The notes beneath the pieces were generated by a model. The model saw only the letters and a program-made list of their open reading frames with translations, made no database searches and was not told the origin of the DNA. Shown here one piece after another: positions 1 through 5,322 of a stretch of 6,704 nt of DNA. The first letter of the stretch is position 1, and each line of letters opens with the position of its first letter. The position numbers and the translations under genes are program-made. Source of the stretch: CAZMMV01 sp964637035 (lineage in GTDB: Bacteria > Bacillota > Clostridia > Tissierellales > Tissierellaceae). The stretch spans positions 1 to 6,704 of the forward strand of contig CAZWTU010000088.1 of assembly GCA_964637035.1 (NCBI GenBank), in the 5' to 3' direction.

Positions 1-449
1 TAAAACAAGCATTGATATGTTGTGAATGTGGCATATGTGAACTATATGCATGCCCGATGCAATTACAACCATGCAGGGTAAATAAAATATTAAAAGAAAA
101 ATACGCAAAACAAAATATTCGCTATGAAAGAGATGATAAAGTATATGAAAAGCGTGTGGAACGTGAATATACCAAGATTCCATCCAAGCGAATAGCCTCG
201 AGAGCTGGTGTTTTAGAATACTATGATACAGATGTCAATGAACTGGTTGAATATAATCCTGATCAAGTATTTATTCCATTACAACAGCATGTTGGTTCTC
301 CAGCGAAAGCAATAGTTTCCCTAGGTGATAAGGTAAAGTGTGGCCAACTTATAGGACTTTGTGATCAGAAAACATTAGGAGCAAATATTCATGCAAGCAT
401 AGATGGGACTATCATTGAAATAGAAGATAAAATCATCATCAGAAAATAA
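1..449 (+). CDS. pduS: PduS-type microcompartment electron-transfer flavo/Fe-S protein (RnfC-like), C-terminal part, 5' truncated
   Basis: The reading frame is already open at the window edge (first whole codon at 3), so this is the last 148 residues of a protein that is usually about 440-450 long. The TTG at 12 is internal, not a start. Right at the edge is a cysteine cluster (ICCECGICELYACP), the pattern of a [4Fe-4S]-binding segment in PduS/RnfC proteins. The tail contains PLQQHVGSPA and GANIHASIDG, typical of the PduS C-terminal barrel-sandwich region. In the family, PduS is an FMN and Fe-S NADH-dependent reductase, described as a cobalamin reductase in B12-dependent Pdu compartments; homologues also occur in glycyl-radical BMC loci, where the electron acceptor is less clear. 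It is followed 17 bases later by pduT, whose product is the proposed partner that passes electrons through the shell. The flavin and NADH domains lie upstream, outside the window. Confidence 0.88.
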   Translation, partial: KQALICCECGICELYACPMQLQPCRVNKILKEKYAKQNIRYERDDKVYEKRVEREYTKIPSKRIASRAGVLEYYDTDVNELVEYNPDQVFIPLQQHVGSPAKAIVSLGDKVKCGQLIGLCDQKTLGANIHASIDGTIIEIEDKIIIRK

Positions 450-466
450 CGAGGTGAAATAAACAT

Positions 467-1015
467 ATGATACAGACAATAGGATTTTTAGAGCTTAATA
501 GTATTGCAAAGGGTATCGAGGCAACAGATGCCATGCTAAAAGCGGCAGATGTTAACTTGATTTTTACAAGACCAAATTGTCCCGGTAAATATAATATATT
601 AATTTCTGGAGATGTAGCTGCTATAAAAGCTTCAATGGAGGCAGGAGATAGAATTGGTCAACATCATGTAGTTGACAAGTTGGAAATTCCAAGAGTTCAC
701 CCACAGGTTATAAAGGCTATAAATTCATCAACTTATCCTGGGGAAATGGATGCTGTAGGGATACTTGAATACTTTAGTATAACAGCTTCTATAATGGGTG
801 CTGATAGTGCTGTAAAAGCCGCAGATGTGACTATATTGGACATACGCTTAGGAACTGGAATAGGTGGCAAATCTTTTGTAGTATTAACAGGTGATACGGC
901 GTCGGTGACTGAGGCAGTTGAAAATGGTGCAAGGCTTTCTAATGAAAGTGGAATGTTGATTAGTAAAGTTGTTATTTCTAATCCAAGGGCAGAATTACTT
1001 AATAGTTTATTTTAA
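467..1015 (+). CDS. pduT: PduT tandem-BMC-domain shell protein with probable pore [4Fe-4S] cluster
   Basis: This 182-residue protein has two BMC domains in tandem: residues about 4-88 (starts TIGFLELNSIAKG) and about 95-180 (starts DAVGILEYFSITASI). This is the architecture and length of PduT. Such proteins form pseudohexameric trimers that tile into the shell. In domain 1 the motif RPNCPGKY places a cysteine at residue 38, the same position as the cysteine that in characterised PduT ligates one [4Fe-4S] cluster on the trimer axis. The pore loop of domain 2 reads GIGGKSF. The start is set by ATG at 467 with GAGGTG at 451-456. Adjacency to pduS fits a PduS-PduT electron conduit across the shell; this is inferred from the family, not shown here. 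Confidence 0.95.
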   Translation: MIQTIGFLELNSIAKGIEATDAMLKAADVNLIFTRPNCPGKYNILISGDVAAIKASMEAGDRIGQHHVVDKLEIPRVHPQVIKAINSSTYPGEMDAVGILEYFSITASIMGADSAVKAADVTILDIRLGTGIGGKSFVVLTGDTASVTEAVENGARLSNESGMLISKVVISNPRAELLNSLF

Positions 1016-1043
1016 TTTTTAGATAGATGGTGGAGGTAGAGAA

Positions 1044-1391
1044 ATGGAAGAAACAAAACAAAGAATGATTCAAGAGTATGTACCAGGTAAACAGGTAACT
1101 CTTGCCCACTTAATAGCAAATCCAAATCCTGATTTATATCAAAAACTAGGAATAGTAGAAATTGAAAAAAATGCTATAGGAATACTAACAATCACACCTA
1201 GTGAAGCTTCTATTATTGCCTCAGATGTAGCAATAAAGACAGCAGATGTTAAAATAGTATTTGTTGATAGATTTAGTGGGTCATTAGTTATAACAGGAGA
1301 TGTATCAAGTGTTGAAGCGGCATTAAAAGAGGTCTTATCTGTACTAGGTAATATATTAAATTTTACTCTTACTCAGATAACAAGAACTTAA
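1044..1391 (+). CDS. pduU: PduU/EutS-type circularly permuted BMC shell protein
   Basis: This 115-residue single BMC-domain shell protein is very close in length to the known PduU (116 residues). The N-terminal segment RMIQEYVPGKQVTLAHLIANP, the core AIGILTITPSEASIIASD and the terminal ITRT are hallmarks of the permuted PduU/EutS subfamily. In these hexamers the N-terminal residues form a small beta-barrel that caps one face of the pore, so the protein may be a gated or closed tile or a docking site. A strong GGAGGT at 1032-1037, 6 bases ahead of the ATG, supports the start. It follows pduT by 28 bases and precedes pduV by one base, so it is part of the same operon. PduU and EutS are hard to tell apart by sequence alone; the pduS-T-U-V order favours the Pdu name. 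Confidence 0.94.
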   Translation: MEETKQRMIQEYVPGKQVTLAHLIANPNPDLYQKLGIVEIEKNAIGILTITPSEASIIASDVAIKTADVKIVFVDRFSGSLVITGDVSSVEAALKEVLSVLGNILNFTLTQITRT

Positions 1392-1392
1392 T

Positions 1393-1851
1393 ATGAAAAG
1401 ATTAATGTTAATAGGACGTACTTATTGTGGGAAAACAACTTTTTGTCAAGCATTCTATGATATGACAATCAAATATAAAAAAACACAAAGCATAGAAATA
1501 ATGAATGACATAATTGATACACCTGGAGAATATATGGAAAACCGGAGTCTTTATAGGGCCTTGTCCGTTACTTCTGCTGATGCAGATCTTATAGGCTTGA
1601 TGCAAGCCTGTAATGATAAACAAAGTATGTTTGCACCTTCATTTTCTACTATGTTTAATGGGAAATTAGTTTTTGGAATAGTAAGTAAAATAGATTTAGC
1701 CAAAGATGAAGAGGAAATAATTAGAGCCGAAAAAAGTCTAAAACTTGCAGGAGCGGAAAAAATATTTAGGCTTAGTAGCACTTCAGGAATAGGAATTAAT
1801 GAAATCAGAGATTTTTTAATAAGAAGTTTTGATGATGATAATGAGGAATAA
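1393..1851 (+). CDS. pduV: PduV/EutP-family P-loop GTPase-like microcompartment protein
   Basis: This 152-residue Ras-like small G protein matches the usual EutP/PduV size. Visible motifs: G1 P-loop GRTYCGKTT (residues 8-16, K14), G3 DTPGE (42-46), G4 as SKID (98-101, instead of NKxD) and G5-like SSTSG (128-132). The cysteine at 12 in the P-loop is a small local variation. PduV is reported to associate with the outside of Pdu compartments and to influence their movement; EutP has been linked to acetate kinase activity in one species. Function here is therefore unsettled. The start MKRLMLIGR matches the family N-terminus, so ATG 1393 is preferred over the in-frame ATG at 1405. There is no good Shine-Dalgarno before it and only one base separates it from the pduU stop, so translation is probably coupled. 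Confidence 0.9.
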   Translation: MKRLMLIGRTYCGKTTFCQAFYDMTIKYKKTQSIEIMNDIIDTPGEYMENRSLYRALSVTSADADLIGLMQACNDKQSMFAPSFSTMFNGKLVFGIVSKIDLAKDEEEIIRAEKSLKLAGAEKIFRLSSTSGIGINEIRDFLIRSFDDDNEE

Positions 1852-1877
1852 AATTAATATATAAAAAGAGCCCAGTT

Positions 1878-1883
1878 GGGGGG
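1878..1883 (+). promoter_or_regulatory. Atypical G-run ribosome binding site of pduL
   Basis: GGGGGG lies 8 bases ahead of ATG 1892. It is not a standard GGAGG, but a G-U wobble in the middle would still let it pair with the CCUCC of 16S rRNA. No better site exists in the 40-base gap after pduV, and the ATG agrees with the expected N-terminal encapsulation helix. Confidence 0.5.
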
Positions 1884-1891
1884 AACAAAAT

Positions 1892-2554
1892 ATGGAAAAA
1901 TTAAATATAGATGAAGAATTAGTTCGGCAAATCGTTACAAGTTTGCTGGAAACAGATATTATTAAAAAAGATATATCAAGAGACAAGACGAATAAAATAC
2001 CTATTGAGGCGTCTGGCCGTCATGCTCATCTAAGCCATAAAGATGTGGAAAGACTTTTTGGAAAGAACTATAAATTAACTCCTAAAGATTATCTTTCACA
2101 ACCAGGAGAATTTTTATGTCAAGAGAAAATTAAACTTGTAACAGGCAAGTCAGAAATTGAAAATGTGTCAATTATTGGTCCTACAAGAGACCATACCCAA
2201 ATAGAAATATCTATTACAGATGCTAGGAAGTTAGGCCTAAAACCAGTTATTAGACTTTCAGGAGATCTGGAAGGCGCAGAAAACATCTTTATTGTGGCAA
2301 ATAATAATATGATAGAGTCTAATAAAAGTGTAATTGTAGCAAAAAACCACATTCATATGAAAACTAGTGATGCAAAACACTATCAAGTTAAAAATGGACA
2401 AAGGGTAGATATTAATGTTAATAGTGAGAGGCCTATTGTTTTTAAAGATGTTATAATTCGTGTTAGTGACAATTATAAATTGGCTATGCATATAGATTAT
2501 GATGAAGCAAATGCCTGTAATCTTACAAGTCATACATATGGTGAAATACTATGA
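1892..2554 (+). CDS. pduL: PduL phosphate propanoyltransferase (phosphotransacylase) with N-terminal encapsulation peptide
   Basis: This 220-residue PduL-family enzyme swaps CoA for phosphate on acyl-CoA (propionyl- or acetyl-CoA to the acyl phosphate), recycling CoA inside the compartment so that a kinase can later make ATP. Metal-site residues are present: GRHAHLS (H44, H46), TQIEIS (E105), NHIHM (H153, H155) and MHIDYDEANA (H200). From memory of the Rhodopseudomonas structure, these sit at the two-zinc ligand positions with a constant offset of 4, and R99 would be the phosphate-binding arginine. Residues about 4-24 form a short amphipathic helix separated by a polar linker from the catalytic domain, typical of a lumen-targeting peptide. 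Oddity: the second His motif is preceded by Asn152 where RHIH is more usual. The start is ATG 1892; the stop overlaps eutJ by 4 bases. Confidence 0.95.
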   Translation: MEKLNIDEELVRQIVTSLLETDIIKKDISRDKTNKIPIEASGRHAHLSHKDVERLFGKNYKLTPKDYLSQPGEFLCQEKIKLVTGKSEIENVSIIGPTRDHTQIEISITDARKLGLKPVIRLSGDLEGAENIFIVANNNMIESNKSVIVAKNHIHMKTSDAKHYQVKNGQRVDINVNSERPIVFKDVIIRVSDNYKLAMHIDYDEANACNLTSHTYGEIL

Positions 2555-3396
2555 AAAAAGGCCAATTAGATGAAATGCTTACAAATTTAAAGGGGATTAA
2601 CAAGATAACTGGCAATGTGAAAACAAATTACCAGGCCAAGGAAAAGCTTCTTTCTCCACACACAATAAAGCTAGGAGTAGATCTTGGAACCTATAATATA
2701 GTCCTAATGGCTCTAGATGATAAAAACCAGCCCCTTGTTTATAAGGTCGCCACCAGTGACCTAATAAAAGATGGATTAGTAGTTGATTACCAAGGGGTTG
2801 TCAATATAGTAAAAGAATTAAAAAACCAAGTAGAAGAAGAGCTTGGCTTTAATATAAGCCATGCTGCAACAGCTATACCCCCAGGCACTCAAGCCAAAGA
2901 TTGCGGTACACATAAGTATGTTATTGAAGCAGCCGGCATAGAGGTTACAAATATGCTAGGGGAACCTGAGGCAGCCAATACATTTCTTAAAGTAGCAAAT
3001 GGTGCAGTAGTAGACATAGGTGGTGGCACTACGGGGATAGCTATTTTTAAAGACAATAAAATTATATATACTGCTGATGAACCTTCGGGAGGTAGACATT
3101 TTAGTTTAGTTCTTGCAGGCAACAAAGGGATTTCCCTAGAAGAAGCAGAAGAATATAAAAAAGATGAAAAGAATAACAAAGAAGTGCTAATGATTGTGAC
3201 ACCAGTAATTGAAAAAGTATCTTCAATTATAGAAAAGCATATTGCAGCTTTTGATATTGACCAGGTATATTTAGTTGGTGGTACTAGTTCTTTAAAGGGA
3301 ATTGAAAATATTATAGAGCAAAATCTAGGCATACCAGTTTTTAAGCCTCAGGATCCTTTCCTAATTACACCAATAGGAATAGCTATTCATTGTTAG
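2551..3396 (+). CDS. eutJ: EutJ-family actin/DnaK-fold ATPase-like microcompartment protein
   Basis: This 281-residue member of the ASKHA (actin/Hsp70/sugar kinase) superfamily matches EutJ in length and through most of its sequence. Motifs in order: phosphate-1 LGVDLGTYN (41-49, D44), connect-1 GEPEAA (137-142), phosphate-2 VVDIGGGTTGIAI (153-165) and the adenosine motif VYLVGGTSSLKGI (239-251). The stretch HAATAIPPGT (104-113) and SGGRHFSLVLAGN (179-191) are EutJ-like. EutJ is often called an ethanolamine-utilisation chaperone, but its biochemical role has not been firmly shown; it lacks the Hsp70 substrate-binding domain and resembles PilM/FtsA-type actin-like proteins. The ATG overlaps the pduL stop (ATGA), indicating translational coupling. 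It is the last gene of the BMC operon, followed by a terminator at 3466-3511. EutJ also occurs in Listeria and lactobacilli Pdu loci, so it does not prove an ethanolamine pathway. Confidence 0.93.
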   Translation: MKKGQLDEMLTNLKGINKITGNVKTNYQAKEKLLSPHTIKLGVDLGTYNIVLMALDDKNQPLVYKVATSDLIKDGLVVDYQGVVNIVKELKNQVEEELGFNISHAATAIPPGTQAKDCGTHKYVIEAAGIEVTNMLGEPEAANTFLKVANGAVVDIGGGTTGIAIFKDNKIIYTADEPSGGRHFSLVLAGNKGISLEEAEEYKKDEKNNKEVLMIVTPVIEKVSSIIEKHIAAFDIDQVYLVGGTSSLKGIENIIEQNLGIPVFKPQDPFLITPIGIAIHC

Positions 3397-3465
3397 ATTA
3401 TAACCATACATATATTAATTAAGTAGGGTTTTTAAGATAATGATCATTAATTAATTTTTTCATAT

Positions 3466-3511
3466 AAAAATACCATAATTATACCTATCAAAGGTTAATT
3501 ATGGTATTTTT
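3466..3511 (+). terminator. Rho-independent terminator after eutJ, structurally bidirectional
   Basis: The stem TACCATAATTA (3471-3481) pairs exactly with TAATTATGGTA (3496-3506). It continues inward past one bulged T (3482) with ACCT (3483-3486) pairing to AGGT (3492-3495), leaving a 5-base loop (3487-3491). Five A (3466-3470) precede the stem and five T (3507-3511) follow it, so it could stop transcription from either side. It lies 70 bases after the eutJ stop and ends the microcompartment operon. Confidence 0.88.
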
Positions 3512-3528
3512 AAGTCTATATAATAAGA

Positions 3529-3556
3529 TTTAGGCAAACATAAAAACATATATAAT
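3529..3556 (+). promoter_or_regulatory. Candidate sigma-A-type promoter for the FHA-SEDS-PBP operon
   Basis: A perfect TATAAT (3551-3556) lies downstream of the terminator and 73 bases before the FHA start codon. The best upstream element at a 16-base spacing is TTTAGG (3529-3534), a poor match to TTGACA. Since the whole region is AT-rich, a chance TATAAT is likely enough that this is only a candidate. Position between a terminator and a new operon is the main support. Confidence 0.3.
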
Positions 3557-3615
3557 ATAAAATAAATACACAAGGCCATAAGTATATGTTAATATTAATA
3601 TATAGACAGTATTTT

Positions 3616-3623
3616 GGAAGGGG
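3616..3623 (+). promoter_or_regulatory. Ribosome binding site of the FHA gene
   Basis: GGAAGGGG sits 6 bases ahead of ATG 3630. It is the only purine-rich, G-containing element in an otherwise AT-only leader and fixes the start of the FHA protein just before its membrane helix. Confidence 0.7.
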
Positions 3624-3629
3624 ATTTTT

Positions 3630-4064
3630 ATGTATAATCTTTTAGCTATATTTTTAAAATACATATTCATAGTTATAATATATTTATTTATATTTTCCAT
3701 TATTAGAATGATATATTTAGACATAAGGGGCATGGAAGGAGTAATATTGGAAGATGAATCCTATTTAAAACTTATAAACAATAGGGACAGTCTGTCATTT
3801 AAAATAAAAGAACATTACATAATTGATAAGGAGATTAGATTGGGAAGACATAGGGACAATGATATAGTTGTAAAGGACCCCTTTGTATCAAAAAGACATT
3901 TTAAAATTATAGAAGATGAAGGAGAATACTTCCTAGAAGATTTAAATAGTGCAAATGGTACCTATTTAAACAGAGATAAAATATTTGATATAGTTAGATT
4001 GCAAAACCGTGATATCATCAGAGTTGGTAAAATAGAATTCCTATTTATAAAGAAAAACAGGTGA
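3630..4064 (+). CDS. Membrane-anchored FHA-domain (phosphothreonine-binding) protein
   Basis: This 144-residue protein has one N-terminal transmembrane helix (about residues 5-29, ending in basic R26) and a cytoplasmic FHA domain (about 62-140). FHA core residues are all visible: LGRHRDND (G72, R73), VSKRH (S87, R89, H90) and NSANGTYLN (N106, N109, G110). These recognise phosphothreonine peptides, so the domain looks competent for binding. The gene is first in an operon with a SEDS polymerase (7 bases downstream) and a class B PBP. This resembles the actinobacterial fhaB-rodA-pbpA arrangement and is also common in Clostridia. The likely role is to bring phosphorylated regulators or wall-synthesis proteins to the membrane; the partner and kinase (a PASTA/PrkC-type enzyme would be the obvious candidate) are not in the window. 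No enzymatic activity is expected. Confidence 0.9.
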   Translation: MYNLLAIFLKYIFIVIIYLFIFSIIRMIYLDIRGMEGVILEDESYLKLINNRDSLSFKIKEHYIIDKEIRLGRHRDNDIVVKDPFVSKRHFKIIEDEGEYFLEDLNSANGTYLNRDKIFDIVRLQNRDIIRVGKIEFLFIKKNR

Positions 4065-4071
4065 TGATTAA

Positions 4072-5322
4072 ATGTTAAGAAAATTATTTTCAAAGAAATC
4101 TCCAAGAAACTTATTATTTATTTTTCAGGTACTAGCACTTTCCTTGCTATTTATTAACCAAGGAAAAAACATAAATGAATATGTAATTATGACTGGTGTT
4201 GGCTTAGTTCTTATTATTTATTTATCAAATTACATACTCAATAAAGTATCCTTTGGAGATAATTATATATTTTTAATAGTTACAATGCTATTATCCATAG
4301 GGGTAGTAATGATATATAGGATAGATGAAAAATTAGGGGTTAAACAACTTGTATGGATAAGTATAGGTATTATCCTGTTTTTCCTAAGCTACTTTATTAT
4401 GAAACATATTAAGGGATGGGAAAATGGAATTTACCTATATCTTTTTCTATCCTATGGTTTGTTTATAATCACCTTTGTCTTGGGGACAAGAAAAGGGGGA
4501 GCCATAAACTGGATTGAAATAAAAAACATAATAACAATTCAACCAGCAGAGATAATAAAAATAATTCTAGTCTTTATATTAGCCGCCTATTATTCCAATA
4601 AAGATAAATGGGAAAATATAAAGTATTCATCCTATTATTTAATGGCAATACTCTATAGCTTTATCCTATTATTATTTCTACAAAAAGACCTAGGTACAGC
4701 CTTGGTGTTTTATGCTGTCTTTATTGTAATACAATTTATCTATGAGAAAAACAGAAAACTTATCCTATACAATATAGGCTTATTTACAACAAGTGGCCTA
4801 TTAGGATATATGATATTTGACCACGTAAAAATAAGATTTCAAGCATGGATAAATCCCTGGAAATATATAGAAAGACAGGGTTATCAAATAACTCAATCCC
4901 TATTTGCCATGGCAGAAGGTGGTTTTTTTGGCACAGGCTTGGGACTAGGCCATCCAGAATTTATTCCTGTAGTGTATACAGATTTTATATTCTCAGCCAT
5001 ATGTGAAGAAATGGGAATATTTATGGGAATTGGAGTTATAATGCTATTTATGATTTTAGTCTATAGGGGTTTTAAAATAGCTATGGGTCAAGATAATACT
5101 TTCTATAAAATTCTTGCCATAGGTATAAGTAGCCTATTTGGTATCCAATGTTTTATAATATTAGGAGGGGTACTAAGGATTATACCTCTTACAGGGATTA
5201 CATTGCCATTTATAAGTTATGGAGGTAGTTCAATGCTTACAAGCTTTATTGCCTTGGGAATACTTCAAGCTTGTTCAGAGGAAATAAGCTCCAAGGAGGT
5301 ATATAATGGGGAAGGAAAATAA
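4072..5322 (+). CDS. SEDS-family peptidoglycan glycosyltransferase (FtsW/RodA/SpoVE)
   Basis: This 416-residue polytopic membrane protein, with about ten hydrophobic helices, is a lipid II polymerase of the SEDS family. Signature features: QKDLGTAL (204-211), the stretch NPWKYIERQGYQITQS (261-276), GTGLGLGHPE (287-296), TDFIFSAICEEMG (303-315) and the terminal IPLTGITLPFISYGGSS (371-387) that matches the family signature. D304 in TDFIF aligns with the essential aspartate of RodA (D262 in E. coli, D280 in B. subtilis), so the enzyme should be active. AGGTGATG, overlapping the FHA stop codon, is its ribosome binding site. It partners with the PBP encoded immediately after it, with which it overlaps by 17 bases. 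Sequence alone does not decide between elongation (RodA), division (FtsW) and sporulation (SpoVE) roles; the neighbourhood leans towards a RodA-PbpA-like pair. Confidence 0.95.
   Translation: MLRKLFSKKSPRNLLFIFQVLALSLLFINQGKNINEYVIMTGVGLVLIIYLSNYILNKVSFGDNYIFLIVTMLLSIGVVMIYRIDEKLGVKQLVWISIGIILFFLSYFIMKHIKGWENGIYLYLFLSYGLFIITFVLGTRKGGAINWIEIKNIITIQPAEIIKIILVFILAAYYSNKDKWENIKYSSYYLMAILYSFILLLFLQKDLGTALVFYAVFIVIQFIYEKNRKLILYNIGLFTTSGLLGYMIFDHVKIRFQAWINPWKYIERQGYQITQSLFAMAEGGFFGTGLGLGHPEFIPVVYTDFIFSAICEEMGIFMGIGVIMLFMILVYRGFKIAMGQDNTFYKILAIGISSLFGIQCFIILGGVLRIIPLTGITLPFISYGGSSMLTSFIALGILQACSEEISSKEVYNGEGK
5293..5300 (+). promoter_or_regulatory. Ribosome binding site of the PBP gene, inside the SEDS coding region
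   Basis: A full AAGGAGGT consensus lies 5 bases ahead of ATG 5306, within the last codons of the SEDS gene (encoding part of SKEVY). It settles the PBP start and implies that ribosomes can initiate directly on the PBP even though the two genes overlap. Confidence 0.9.

Larger units (their letters stand above)
3397..3629. other. Intergenic boundary between the microcompartment operon and the cell-wall operon
   Basis: This 233-base non-coding stretch is extremely AT-rich. It contains the intrinsic terminator at 3466-3511, a weaker AT-only inverted repeat upstream of it (3414-3422 with 3447-3455, followed by five T), and an AT-rich leader of about 100 bases ahead of the FHA gene with a possible promoter. 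I see no convincing ORF, tRNA or riboswitch in it. Confidence 0.8.

Noticed and set aside
12..14. TTG as the start of the first gene
   Set aside because: The frame is open to the window edge and the residues before it (KQA) continue the PduS family pattern, so the TTG is an internal Leu codon.
1871..1880. CCC-AGTT-GGG mini-hairpin before pduL as a regulatory element or internal terminator
   Set aside because: It has three base pairs only and no T-tract; it may slightly affect ribosome access but cannot be supported as a feature.
1408..2533. Several minus-strand open frames of 71-91 codons opposite pduV and pduL
   Set aside because: All overlap well-supported genes, lack ribosome binding sites and have composition expected of antisense AT-rich DNA.
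2889..3332. 147-codon open frame on the minus strand opposite eutJ
   Set aside because: It is antisense to a gene with clear family motifs, its translation is low-complexity Ser/Ile/Pro-rich, and it matches nothing I recognise.
3414..3460. Inverted repeat ATTAATTAA / TTAATTAAT followed by five T as a first terminator
   Set aside because: The stem is only A-T pairs with a 24-base loop, so it is likely too weak; chance is plausible in such AT-rich sequence.
3519..3524. TATAAT just after the terminator as a -10 box
   Set aside because: A -35 at proper spacing would fall inside the terminator stem and does not resemble TTGACA.
3530..3733. 67-codon minus-strand frame across the FHA leader
   Set aside because: It covers the AT-rich leader and the FHA membrane helix; Ile/Tyr/Met-rich translation is typical of reversed AT-rich sequence.
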